In this document: positions 47,641 to 58,279 of the stretch, piece after piece
Layout of the letters: every line of letters starts with the position of its first letter
Position numbering within the stretch: position 1 is the stretch's first letter
Assembly: GCF_963583255.1 (NCBI RefSeq)
Contig: NC_084813.1
Coordinates: 19,225,799 to 19,289,798, forward strand
Source: Pyrus communis
Lineage: Eukaryota > Streptophyta > Magnoliopsida > Rosales > Rosaceae
DNA length: 64,000 bases
Reading direction: 5' to 3'
Notes under the pieces: model-generated
The model's input: the letters and a program-made list of their open reading frames with translations, nothing else
Database searches by the model: none
What the model was told of the DNA's origin: nothing
Program-made: the position numbers and the translations under genes

Positions 47641-48037
47641 TAATCATTAAAGTTGGGGAAAGATATGGTAGTCTTACTCAAACATCCATATGTTGACGTT
47701 GGATAGTTGAATCCATTAGATCAAATAAATGGTTATGATTTTGTTAAATGTAGATAAATGCACTGATACTGAATGTACAGATTTGGAATCCAACTCGAAC
47801 TATGTGTGATTGACTTGTGGTTTTAACGTGTAACTAGCTTATTCCCCTTGTAGAGAAATACGTTCGTAAAGCCAACAACAACTTTAACTTTCTTTGCTAA
47901 AGCAAAGTCTTATCTAAACAGCGCTAATCAAACCCCGACAACTACTAACTTTGCTTTTCAAAGTCATAAAAAGAGTCTGGATACTAATTACGAAGTACCA
48001 ACAAAGACTCAAAGCAAGATTTTGATGTTATCTTCAG
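47641..48037. other. Intergenic, no gene seen
   Basis: I see no coding frame or repeat structure here. Confidence 0.3.
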
Positions 48038-48592
48038 GTAAATTGTAGCAATAATCACACAATTTTAATTAAATTAGAGCAATAATTTCTCAACTAAAAA
48101 TTCATTACCATTGATTTTTTAACTCATCAAAATATGGTTATGATTTTTTTTCGTCAACTTCATTAAAATTTTGTCAAAATAAGTTATGTTGGAAGGACCA
48201 TTGTTACAATTGAGGTCCCTCAACTCATCAAAACGTGTAGCTATAGTTATTTTCGTCAACTTCGTCAGAATTTTGTCAAAATGAGTTATGTTGGAAGGAC
48301 CATTGCTACAATTAGATTAAACTTGAGGGACTAGTGATTCAATTGGATTCAAGTTGAGAGATCATTTCCCTAGTTGGATTAAACTTGAGGGACTAGTGAT
48401 TCAATTAGATTAAAGTTGAGAGATCATTTCTCTAGTTGGATTAAAGTTGAGGGATCAATGATAATGAATTTTTAGTTGAGGCACCATAGCTAAACGTTTT
48501 GATGAGTTGAGAGACCAATGGTAAATGATTTTTAGTTAAAGGATTATTGCTTTAATTGAATTAAAATTAAAAGACCATTACTACAATTTACT
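48038..48592. mobile_element. 555 bp foldback element with internal direct repeats
   Basis: The outer arms (left GTAAATTGTAGCAATAATC, right GACCATTACTACAATTTAC) are inverted for about 90 bp, down to 'aactcatcaaaa'. Inside are two copies of a unit starting 'aactcatcaaaa' about 101 bp apart (48121 and 48222). There are also three starts of a 62 bp unit beginning 'gattaaa.ttgaggg' (48315, 48377, 48439). It is non-coding. The 3' flank is T-rich and no target duplication was found. Confidence 0.7.
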
Positions 48593-49358
48593 CTTTTTTT
48601 TCTATGCTCTTGCACTTTATCTATACAAGTCACCCCTTAGCTTATTGGAAGAAGGAATGATGAGTTGTGTTACATCCATTTCTATTTCTATAAGAACTCA
48701 GAGGTTGGCTTCCTCGTGGGAAGATCATAACCTTTTTTTTTTTTTTTTTTTTTGTTTTTCCGACATGTTTGTGGGATAACTCTTTCTTGCTCTTGGCTAA
48801 GAAAATGGAAAGGCTATTCTCTCTCGGTGTTAATTAATGAAGGCACAAGCTCTATTTTCTGGGATAACTCTTTCTTCTTCTTCCTTTTTATTTTTTATTT
48901 TTTATTTTTTTATTCTGGAAACTACCACTCAACTTCTTTGTGTGGTGTGGAAGCTTGACTATCACACAATTATTGTCTTCTTCAACCACTCAACTTCTTT
49001 CTTTGTATTATTGTCTTCTCCCATCAACTTTATTAAAGGGGAGGCTTTTCCAACTCATACACAGGAAACTAGAGTGGTCTGTGTAAAAGCTTCTTTTGAT
49101 TGAATATGATTAATTTAGTACAACTAATTACATACAGTACCACTACTAACTACATACAGTTATAAAAAATAAAAATAAAACTATTTGTAGTAATGATCTG
49201 GCATCCTTCTTAATACACGATCAGTTTTCTAGGCTTTCACACGCATGTTTTCTTTGAAGCATCTTTGGCTTCATCATTCATATACAACTTGAAAATTAGA
49301 TTTCAACATTCAGCCTTCATTGTGTGAGTTGTGTTTAATCAGGAAAAGATAAACAGAC
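48593..49358. other. RLP upstream region
   Basis: A 23-T run lies at about 48731-48753. A 'gggataactctttctt' phrase occurs twice, near 48774 and 48861. The receptor promoter and leader should lie in the last few hundred bases. No gene seen. Confidence 0.35.
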
Positions 49359-52298
49359 ATGGGAACGGGGCTGGGGTCTTCATGGTTTAGCTTGTTTTTT
49401 ATAGGTTGTATTATTTTGCTTTTACTCAATGCTACTCACTGTGTTTCGTTTGTGCAAACACTTTCGCATTTCGCTGAGTGCTCTGCCTTGTTTCAATTCA
49501 AGGAAAGCCTTACGATCAATATGTCTGCTTCTAATGATCCATCTGCTTATCCGAAGGTTGCATCTTGGTCGCAAGAAGATCAAGTTGATCGGAATCGGAG
49601 TAACTGTTGTTCGTGGGATGGTGTTGAGTGCTATGAGGAGTCTGGCCATGTCATTGGCCTTGACCTCGCCAGCAGCTGTCTATATGGTTCTATCACTTCC
49701 AACAGCAGCCTCTTCCGACTTGTTCACTTGCAGAGGCTCGACCTATCAGATAATCACTTCAACTTCTCTCCAATACCGTCAAGATTAGGCCATGAACTTA
49801 CGAGCCTAACATATCTCAACCTTTCTCGGTCGTCTTTTTTTGGCCAAATTCCATCTGAAATTTCCAAGTTGTCCAAACTGTCTACCCTGGATCTGTCTTA
49901 CAATGAAAAACATGAACGTGGTGGTGCAAATCATTTCCATTTAAAACTGACAAAGGCCAACCTGAGAAGCCTAGTCCAAAACTTGACCAACATAAAACAG
50001 CTTCACCTTAGCTCGGTAGACATATACTCCACTGTGCCTGATATCTTGGTCAATGCATCTTCTCTCACATCTCTCGAACTTAAAGACGCTGGTTTGTATG
50101 GGGAATTTCCTGTTGGCCTTTTTCACCTACCTAACTTAGAGGTTCTTTATGTGTCCTGGAACTTAGACCTCACAGGTTATTTTCCAAACTTTAACAGGAC
50201 CAATTCCTTGAAGAAGTTAACAGTTGGGCATTCAAGCTTCTCCGGTCAACTGCCTTCCTCTCTCGGAAACCTTCATTCCTTAAATCTATTGGGCATCCAT
50301 TTCTGTAACTTTTATCCCCATGTTCCATCTTCACTCAGGAACCTTACCAAGCTCAGGTATCTTGACATTTCTTCATTTTATGATTCCCTGGATTTTCCTG
50401 GCAAAAGTTCTTTCACAACAACAAACCAATCTCTAGTTTCCGAATCCTTGTCTTGGCTTGGAAAGCTAACCAAACTTTATCACTTGGGCCTTTCATATAC
50501 CAACCAAAGGGGAAAATTCCCATGTTTTGTGTCTAACCTGACCAACCTTGAATATCTAGATTTGGGCGCTAATGAAATAACTGGTCAAATCCCATCTTGG
50601 GTTACAATGAATTTGACCCAGTTAACTGTTCTAGATCTTTCCTTTAATAACTTGAGGGGATCAGTTGAGTTTGATCAGTTTTCCAACCTCAAGAAGTTAA
50701 AGGATCTTCTGTTATCAAACAACAAGTTATCTCTACGGATCAAATCCAATTTGAGTGCTACTCTTCCTATGTTCCAAATTCTGTGGCTGTCTTGGTGCAA
50801 CTTAACAGAGTTTCCTGAATTTTTAAGTAATCAAAAGGAATTGTACGACCTACACCTTTCTTATAACAACATTCATGGCCAAATACCAAAATGGTTCTGG
50901 AATGCAACTACAGATACGTTGTTGAATGTTGACTTCTCTGGAAACTTGTTAACCGGTTTTGACCAAAATCCACTCATTCTTCCATGGAAAAATATGTTGT
51001 ATTTTCGTATAGCGTCCAACAGGTTACAAGGATCACTGCCAGTTCCGCCACAATCAATCACAGCTTATGATGTCGCAAAAAATGATTATAGTGGAGAAAT
51101 ATCACCTTTGTTTTGCTACTTGGATTATCTACAAGTTCTTGACTTGTCCAACAACAACTTGAGTGGCATGCTTCCGCAATGTTTTGGGAACTCCAGTACA
51201 TTGGAAATACTGCACCTAAGGAACAATTCTTTCCATGGCAATATTCCTCAAATGTGTGCAAACAAAAATAGTTTGAGAATGGTTGATTTAAGTTTCAATC
51301 GGTTGCAAGGAAAGTTGCCAAGAACAGTGGCCAATTGCACTCAGTTAGAGTTTCTCAATCTTGGAAACAATCGCATCAGCGACAGCTTCCCATCTTGGTT
51401 AGGGGCACTTCCAGTACTAAGGACTCTCATTTTGCGGCATAATGGATTTCATGGCATAATTGGGAAGCCTGCAACTATACACGAGTTCCCGAACTTGTGC
51501 ATCATTGATCTATCTAACAATGATTTTTCCGGTATGTTGCCCTCAAATTACCTAGAGAACTGTAATTTCATGAAATTTGTTGGTGAAGCCAATCAAACTT
51601 ATTTTAAAGTCTCTTCAACCGGCAACCCACATAAAATCCGGTATGAGTATCCATACACCATCACGATTGTTGCTAAAGGTGTTGAGTTGAAATATTTGGA
51701 GACGCCTTATCTTTTGAGACTCATTGATCTCTCAAGTAATAGATTTGAAGGTGAGATTCCGGCAGGTATAATTGGGAATCTAAGAGGCCTTCGTTTTCTA
51801 AGCCTTTCCAACAACTCTCTCACGGGTCTCATCCCCTCATCTCTAGGGAACTTGGCAGCTCTTGAATCATTGGATCTCTCTGAAAACCAGCTCTCAGGAG
51901 GGATCCCTAGCAATTTGGTACAACTCAATTTTCTTGCATATTTCAACGTATCCCACAACCGTCTTTGGGGGCCTATCCCAGTTGGCCAACAGTTTGATAC
52001 ATTCCTAGAAGATTCATACCAAGAAAACCCGGGTTTGTGCGGGAAGCCTTTGTCAAAGAAATGCAAGGATTCTGAGAGCACAAAGCTACCACCACCATCA
52101 ATCCTTGAGGAAGGTGAAGATTCGGGATTTCGATTTGAGTTTGATTGGTACGTGGTTCTGCCCGGAGTCATTAGTGGACTAATAGTTGGAGTGATTTCTG
52201 GGAACACTTTGGCAAACAACAAGCATGAATGGTTTGTGGAGAAATTTAGCAGGAAGAGGCAGCCAAGAGGCACAAAGGGAAAGGGACGCCGGACATAG
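49359..52298 (+). CDS. LRR receptor-like protein, Cf-9/RLP class
   Basis: Intronless, 979 residues. The start at 49359 gives a signal peptide (hydrophobic core FFIGCIILLLL, residues about 10-25). Next is the LRR N-cap (CSALFQFKESLTI, CCSWDGVECYEESGHVIGLDL). A long array of extracellular plant LRRs (LxxLxxLxLSxNxLxGxIP) follows. An island region at about residues 730-785 has EYPYTITIVAKGVE. Four closing LRRs run from LRLIDLSSNRFEGEIP, then a C-cap (NPGLCGKPLSKKC), an acidic EEGED patch and one transmembrane helix at about 930-951 (WYVVLPGVISGLIVGVISG). The cytosolic tail is short, basic and without a kinase. Such proteins sit in the plasma membrane, perceive apoplastic pathogen or damage signals, and signal with SOBIR1/BAK1-type kinases. 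The N-cap resembles tomato Cf-9 relatives more than apple HcrVf. All parts are intact. The ligand is unknown. Confidence 0.94.
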   Translation: MGTGLGSSWFSLFFIGCIILLLLNATHCVSFVQTLSHFAECSALFQFKESLTINMSASNDPSAYPKVASWSQEDQVDRNRSNCCSWDGVECYEESGHVIGLDLASSCLYGSITSNSSLFRLVHLQRLDLSDNHFNFSPIPSRLGHELTSLTYLNLSRSSFFGQIPSEISKLSKLSTLDLSYNEKHERGGANHFHLKLTKANLRSLVQNLTNIKQLHLSSVDIYSTVPDILVNASSLTSLELKDAGLYGEFPVGLFHLPNLEVLYVSWNLDLTGYFPNFNRTNSLKKLTVGHSSFSGQLPSSLGNLHSLNLLGIHFCNFYPHVPSSLRNLTKLRYLDISSFYDSLDFPGKSSFTTTNQSLVSESLSWLGKLTKLYHLGLSYTNQRGKFPCFVSNLTNLEYLDLGANEITGQIPSWVTMNLTQLTVLDLSFNNLRGSVEFDQFSNLKKLKDLLLSNNKLSLRIKSNLSATLPMFQILWLSWCNLTEFPEFLSNQKELYDLHLSYNNIHGQIPKWFWNATTDTLLNVDFSGNLLTGFDQNPLILPWKNMLYFRIASNRLQGSLPVPPQSITAYDVAKNDYSGEISPLFCYLDYLQVLDLSNNNLSGMLPQCFGNSSTLEILHLRNNSFHGNIPQMCANKNSLRMVDLSFNRLQGKLPRTVANCTQLEFLNLGNNRISDSFPSWLGALPVLRTLILRHNGFHGIIGKPATIHEFPNLCIIDLSNNDFSGMLPSNYLENCNFMKFVGEANQTYFKVSSTGNPHKIRYEYPYTITIVAKGVELKYLETPYLLRLIDLSSNRFEGEIPAGIIGNLRGLRFLSLSNNSLTGLIPSSLGNLAALESLDLSENQLSGGIPSNLVQLNFLAYFNVSHNRLWGPIPVGQQFDTFLEDSYQENPGLCGKPLSKKCKDSESTKLPPPSILEEGEDSGFRFEFDWYVVLPGVISGLIVGVISGNTLANNKHEWFVEKFSRKRQPRGTKGKGRRT

Positions 52299-53100
52299 TC
52301 ATTATTTTATCCATGAAATGTTTGGCTCTTCAAGGCCAATTCAGGTACTTTCTTTTTATTCAATAAGATTTCTCTCATGCTGTCGTCGAGGTTTCCTTAA
52401 AAACATTAATTCTAACTTGTGATGCATGCTTGGTGTTAATAAGTGTAACATTTATTTGTGAGAGTTGTATTATATTTCTGAGCAGTGAGTATCTAAAATT
52501 ATATTTCTAACTGAGTAGTGAGTACCCAAAATTTTACTGCATGCATCTTCTGGCATTGCTGCCTTAGTTTGCCACCAGAAGGTTTTTGGCAACCTTAATG
52601 AGGAAGTTGCCCTTCCGAAAGTAACTTGGAATAAATTAAAACATGACAACTGAATCGAAACTAACATGCTTGCATATATAGTCACTAGGAATGCCTTTAT
52701 GTTTTTCTTTTCTTTTGAGAAAAAATGGGATTCTTTTTAAATGAATTATTGGTCATATGATTAGGGAGTACTTACACAAACTACAGCATAGCTGGCAGCT
52801 TGCTTTCTTTATCAATTGCTAGAAGAATAGTTGAAGCAAATGAATTTATGAGGGCTAGCTTATATGATGAATGGCTTCTTAATCTGTATGACTACTATAT
52901 TTACCATTACGATCGATTCTTCATTAATCCATTCATGATATATAAATTATAAATTTCATTCATCTCTTATAATCTATTGATTTGTCTATTTTACTATTGC
53001 AGGTTTGTCGAAAACTTGCTTAAAAAGTAGATTGTCGGTGTGATTGAAGTTGGTCGTATTAGTTTTGCACAATGTTATTTTCGTGGTTACATTTGTTCAA
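52299..53100 (+). other. RLP 3' flank with probable 3' UTR intron
   Basis: The first 325 bp are duplicated at 60580. A donor (TTCAG|GTACTT at 52344/52345) and an acceptor (ACTATTGCAG at 53002) suggest a 3' UTR intron of about 658 bp. This is predicted from motifs only. Confidence 0.45.
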
Positions 53101-55275
53101 TCTTAAGCTTGGTTCATCTGATTATGGTTGCATGATAATGTATAAAACATGTAATATATGTAAATAGCGTTGTAAAAATTATCATCTCTGTCTGTAATCA
53201 TATTATATATTATATATGTAAAATAGTATCACCTTAAACGGTCTTAAACCCCGCAACACCGCCTAAAAATTTTCATCTATAAATTAGTATATAGAAAATC
53301 ATAAAATATTTATAACATATTTTCATTGGCTAAAGTTGTTGAAACCATGTATGTTATGGTTTGATTATGCCATGTAGGCGTGTTTCGTGAATGATTTGTT
53401 TCTGCACAAAGGTGTAACATAATCATGAAATTGTAACCGGTTCGATCCTCACTTCATAATTGACGATTTGGCTACATCCATAGTTTGAATACTAGGTATA
53501 CTAGGTAAATGGAATTCATGTTTTAACGTATTGCTTATTGATGCTGGTATGAGAAAGTAACATCGATCATTATGTTTTAATTAGCTTGGCTCGAAAATTA
53601 AAACATGCACAATTTTACCTTTTTAGTTGGAACTCTCGATTTTACTTTGCATATTATTTTGATTCGTTTCACTTCATCATAAAACTTAGGGAAATTACCA
53701 GAAATGACTTATTTTCTTAATCTTTGGACTCAAATAGAATAAACTGGCTATGTACAAGCTATGCACATTATGCACAAAAACGAAATGACGAAAACACGCA
53801 CATATAAATTATAAAAACTCACAGCTTTTTTTTTACTTCGAAGAGAGAGTTGTGAGCTCTGAGTGTTTATGTTCAGCTCAAATATGTGAGCATATCATGT
53901 GAATATTATGTACACTGGGCTCTTCTCCTTCATTTCTCAGACCGCGGCCCTCCATCTTCCCTAATCTCTCTCCCATGGCAAAATCTGTCTCCGAAACTCA
54001 AAACCCAATTTCCCTGTGTTGGTGGTAAGACAAAGGCATGTGATTCCAAAACCCAATTTCCAGGTTTGAGGCAATTTTGATTGAATTTTTTAGGGTTTTA
54101 GAGTGATAGACAAAGGCATGTGATTCCAAACCCGTTTTCCCAATACCCACATAAATTAATCACAACCAACCTGTTCGATCCAAGGCAACAACATTCCCTT
54201 AAACTGGCTAGTGAAGTAGAATAGCAATTTACAGGCCAAAACTTTCTCCCTTTGTGACATGAACCTCAAGACTGCCGGACATTTAGAGGCCATAGTCAAA
54301 ACACAGATAATTTGATGTCCTATCTTGTTAATGAAACACACTAGATCTCCTTGCCGCAGATAAGTTGAAATGTGATTGCTATACCTTTGGTTGGCTTTTT
54401 TATTCTGAGCAGACTGAATCAAGCCAGGCATTAGATCATCGACATAGATTAAAAAATCATCCCCTAGGAGCCTACATGGTTTCGCCAACGCCTTGTAAAT
54501 GGGATTTGAGAAATTGGGTTGCTTGTTGAATATTGTAGTACCTTGCCATCGCCTCTTTCGCAAAAACCCATTTGGGGGTTAGGGTTCTTTGAGGGTGAGA
54601 GAGTTTTTCAAAGAAATATGCAATGACTATGTTCGAGAAAATAACCTATTTATAGACAAGGGCATTTAGGTTATTTTCAGTCTTCGAAAAATCATATTTC
54701 TGTCATATTGTTATGTTGGAGTGGAAAAAAAAATTCTAAAATTCGCGAACCAAACCAAAAAAGTCCTGATACCGAACCAAAAACATCTTGAACTGAAAAT
54801 TCCAAACCATTCGGTAACAGATCCCGAAAATTTTGGTATGGGATTTGGAATCCCATATGCCTTCGTTCAAGAATCCTGAATTGAACCAAAACATTCATAA
54901 AATATAGGGAGCTTTAACGAAAAGTTCTCGGTACTGTTCATTTTAACTAAAAATCACATTTTTACATGTCTTTGCATGTCTTTGTTTTGTGTTGCATTTG
55001 TTATATGAAGGGATTGTTTAGAAGTGCTTTTAAAATGTCTGAAAGCACTTTTAGAGAAAATATTTTCGAGTTTCAAAAACACTTAAAGTGTTTCCCGAGA
55101 GAAGCACATAATAAGTGCTTTTTCAAGTGCTTGTTATTTTGGAGAGTTAGCATACTCTTACCCATCTCCCTCCACATACCCTCACCACTTGATTGGCCGT
55201 GTATTATGCCACTTAGTGATCCCTCTTTATTCTGGCTGAGCAGCGATTATTTGACAATCTGGGCTTCCCTTAACG
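53101..55275. other. Intergenic; unidentified open frames
   Basis: A 135-codon minus-strand frame at 54563-54156 and a short plus-strand frame near 53974 match no family I know. The phrase 'agacaaaggcatgtgattccaaa' is repeated at about 54029 and 54109, bracketing short sequence. About 55010-55130 has inverted 'agtgctttt' phrases of a MITE relic. Confidence 0.3.
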
Positions 55276-55399
55276 GGGCTACGAACCATGGTATCGGGGG
55301 TTCGAATCCCTCCTTACCCACAACCAGCCAAAAAGGAAAGAACCTTTCCCTTTGGAGGTAGGAAAATCATGATCGGGAAGCGGACCCAAAGCTATGGTG
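55276..55399 (+). other. Nuclear plastid DNA insertion with the 3' half of trnR-ACG
   Basis: 55276-55320 reads GGGGCTACGAACCATGG, then TATCGGGGGTTCGAATCCC and TCCTTACCCA. This is the anticodon arm, variable region, T arm and acceptor 3' strand of plastid tRNA-Arg(ACG), with a few C-to-T changes. The following 80 bp ('caaccagccaaaaagg' ... 'aaaatcatgatcggga', 'gcggacccaaagctatgg') is, from memory, plastid inverted-repeat spacer beside trnR. The 5' half of the tRNA is missing, so it cannot be a working tRNA. The changes fit decay by deamination after transfer to the nucleus. Confidence 0.75.
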
Positions 55400-55614
55400 G
55401 GTTAGGTTTCAATTGTTAGGTTTTTTTGCCAAAACTAATCCGAAATTACTCTTTAGTTCGGTTTTCTTTGGTTTTTTTGTTTAGTTTGACTTTGATTCAG
55501 TATTTAAGTTTGGGTTCAGTTCGGTTTTTTTATTTTATTTCATAAGACCTTGCAAGTGCTTTGCAAATCCAACTTTAACCCAAATAAATTGAGATGGTGT
55601 GGATTTCATTTAAA

Positions 55615-55660
55615 CTAGCATCTCCGCACGCGCTCATGCATATGCGAGAGGCATTTTTGC
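55615..55660 (-). mobile_element. Helitron-type 3' terminus on the minus strand
   Basis: Read on the minus strand, GCCTCTCGCATATGCATGAG, then CGCGTGCGGAGATG, then CTAG and host T. The arms TCTCGCA and TGCGGAGA pair, and the end sits a few bases later at CTAG (55618-55615). A related sequence without the CTAG end lies near 56097-56120. The body would extend to the right; no helicase and no 5' end were found. Confidence 0.45.
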
Positions 55661-56696
55661 ATCACAGCCACTACGCACCCCAAAAATGTGTTGCTTTTGA
55701 TATTCTTATATTTCTTAAGTGATTACTAAAAATAAATCCGATCCCATTGCCAAAGGAGATGGCCTCGTCCAACTATTTAGGCAAAAACTTAAAATGTAAT
55801 TGAAATAGAGAGACTCTCTCAAAAGGGGATTAGATTATGCCCCCTAAATCGCAAATGAAGTGCGTGCGGAGACTCTCATTGTTCCTGCCCTAGACTGTAT
55901 TGCTCTTTTTTTTTTCTCTTTTCTTTTCTTTTTTTGTCAAATGATATATTTTGTTAGATTAGATGTTAGATTTGCCACCGATGGAGTTTGAATCCATGCC
56001 GTCATGCAAGATTTCAACACCTTTCCACACTATGGTAAAGGGTCACTTGCAGGAATGTATTATTCATTGCCAAAAAGATCAACTAAAATGTAATTGGGCG
56101 CTCCTGCGCATGCGAGAGGCTTTTTTATTATTACGGGCGCCATGAGCTCCCAAATATTTTTTATTTATGTTAAAACCAGATCTTTGATTTAGTATTAAGT
56201 ACTTTTTACCTTCGATTTTGAGTCCCCTTTTATTTCTTCTGTTTTTTTACATATATTTGTTTTATGGGAAAATTAGAATGCCCTACATTTTTTCTATAGT
56301 TGTTAGATTAAACATTCATCCCTTTTAAAGATTTGATTAAGGTGCTTTGATCAATTGCCACCTCAATAATTTTCTATTTATTTAATTTCCATGTCATTAT
56401 TTTATATGCATTTATATAGAGGCATAAGGTAGCTTAGCAACTAATTGCCTATAATATAGGAATTTAATTTCGTCAATCCCCTTCTACGTATTAAATGACA
56501 TTTTTTTAAAATAAAATAAAATAAAATTTTAATTAACTAATTCCTCATTACCGTAGTATTAGTATTTAAAAGAAGAAAAAAAAATTCTCTTTCTATTAAA
56601 AATGTCTCAATAAAAAGTCTTCAATACATATTTTTTCACGTATATATATAAAATATACTTAAAACTTATGATACATTTGAGAACAAAAGTGTCGAC
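55661..56696. other. Probable Helitron body and AT-rich sequence
   Basis: Contains the second 'gcgcatgcgagaggc' motif near 56105, a T-rich run near 55908-55940 and AT-rich sequence to the minisatellite. No gene is supported. Confidence 0.3.
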
Positions 56697-57068
56697 TTTT
56701 GGTATGTTTAGATTTCAAATGTATCGAGAAACCAAATGTACCAAAAATTCAAATGTACCATAAAACCAAATGTACCCATTGTTATGTAACCCTTTTGGTA
56801 CATTTAGATTTCAAATCTACAGAGAAACCAAATGAACCAAAATTTCAAATATACCATAAAACCAAATGTGCCCATTGTCAGGTAACCCTTTTGGTACACT
56901 TAGATTCCAAATGTACCAAAAGACCAAATGAACAAAAAATCACAAATGTACCAGAAAACCAAATGTCTCTATCAGATAACCCTTTTGGTACATTTACATT
57001 CCAAATGTACCAAGAAATACAAAAAATCAAATCCACTGTAAAACTAAATGTGTCCATATTATAGGTAA
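56697..57068 (+). repeat. 96 bp minisatellite, four units, open reading frame throughout
   Basis: The units start with TTTTGGTA at 56697, 56793, 56889 and 56983; lengths are 96, 96, 94 and about 86. Each contains 'aaatgtacca.aaaaccaaatg' variants and ends near 'taaccc'. As 96 is a multiple of three, one frame from 56699 stays open for 121 codons and encodes imperfect repeats of the type LV.LD.K...KPN..K. No promoter or known family supports a protein. Confidence 0.85.
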
Positions 57069-58279
57069 CTAGACGTAGCTATATAATCAAACAAATCTTT
57101 ATTATGTGTTGGGTCTTCTAAATAATAAAATCTGACAATTTTTTTGTTTATAAATATTCTACTCTATTCCAAAAAAAAAAAAGGTAAAATTATAATAAAC
57201 AATAAAAAAAATGCATAGAGATGGATAATAAATGCATAAAATATAGGGATAAGAGGAAAAGAAAAAGAAAAAAACAAAATGTCTAGGAAAAGTCGTGAAA
57301 AACTAAAATTCTAAACAAAATTGAACTTATATAAAAAACTGAAATTAATAACCAAAATTTTAGGAAAATGTTTGATCAAATTTTCAAAAGGAGTGTATGT
57401 TTAGTCTAAAAAATTAAAAAACGAGGGGCCTATATCAAAACGTCCCTTATTTTATTTTGTGTGCATTTGGTAAGTGGTTGTCATTCACCATTTTAAATAC
57501 GAAGAATAAAAGAATATTCATGGAAAAAGAAAATAATTAAAACTAAATAAACAATGTATATGCAAATGATAGCCAAAAAACAGAACATTTGGGTATCAAT
57601 GGAAAATAGCACTTCATGGACATTTTATTTTATTTTATGCTTTTCACATGTATTGAATGAAATCGACATGCAACTACGTAAGCTACATATTTGGGATAGG
57701 TAATACACAAACTCATCGAAGCAAAAACAAATAGAATTACTATGTACATTTGCACCGTTAGATTTAAATGCATTTAAACTTCATGTTTGAACCTATGGTG
57801 TACCAAAGAAAACATATTTGTATAGCAAATCTGGCTACATCATTGTTATTGAACATATGGTGTAACAGAAAACAAAAGAAATCATTCTTCTCTTTATCAA
57901 TTAAAATTGCATACCATGTATAATTAATATGTTCAATGTCTGATCAAGACTAACAAACATGTTCAAAGAAAGGGGGCAAATTATTAAGGTACCGTAATGA
58001 CAATAAAAAGAAACTTTTGAGTTTCGTTTTTCCAAAATCAAAATTCCCGAAACTTTCAAGAATAGAGCACCAAGAGTACCAATTCTTCCTTGTCTCTTCG
58101 TCTTCAAATTCCTAGTGATCAATTGCATAAAATATGAACAAAATCACATCACAACCCATAAGAAAAATATAAATTAAGCAAAGATTTCGAGGCGTTACCT
58201 TTAAAAATGGCCATATGATGCTCCGCCTTCCTACAATGCACTTGGATTGATAGAAACTATCCTAATATTTGAAATTTGG
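57069..58279. other. AT-rich intergenic sequence
   Basis: I see no gene. Short open frames (such as 58128-57901 minus) have no recognisable similarity. Confidence 0.3.

Noticed and set aside
49359..52298. Calling the receptor an HcrVf (apple scab Vf) gene
   Set aside because: The N-cap (CSALFQFKESLTI...CCSWDGVEC) is nearer to the Cf-9/RLP6 type than to HcrVf proteins as I recall them, so I leave the symbol empty.
54156..54563. 135-codon minus-strand frame as a gene
   Set aside because: It has a YVDD-like string but no surrounding reverse transcriptase motifs, no splice context and no recognised family. A YVDD string alone is not evidence.
55276..55320. A working nuclear tRNA gene
   Set aside because: Only the 3' half of the tRNA is present, the acceptor 5' strand and D arm are missing, and the flank looks plastid-derived.
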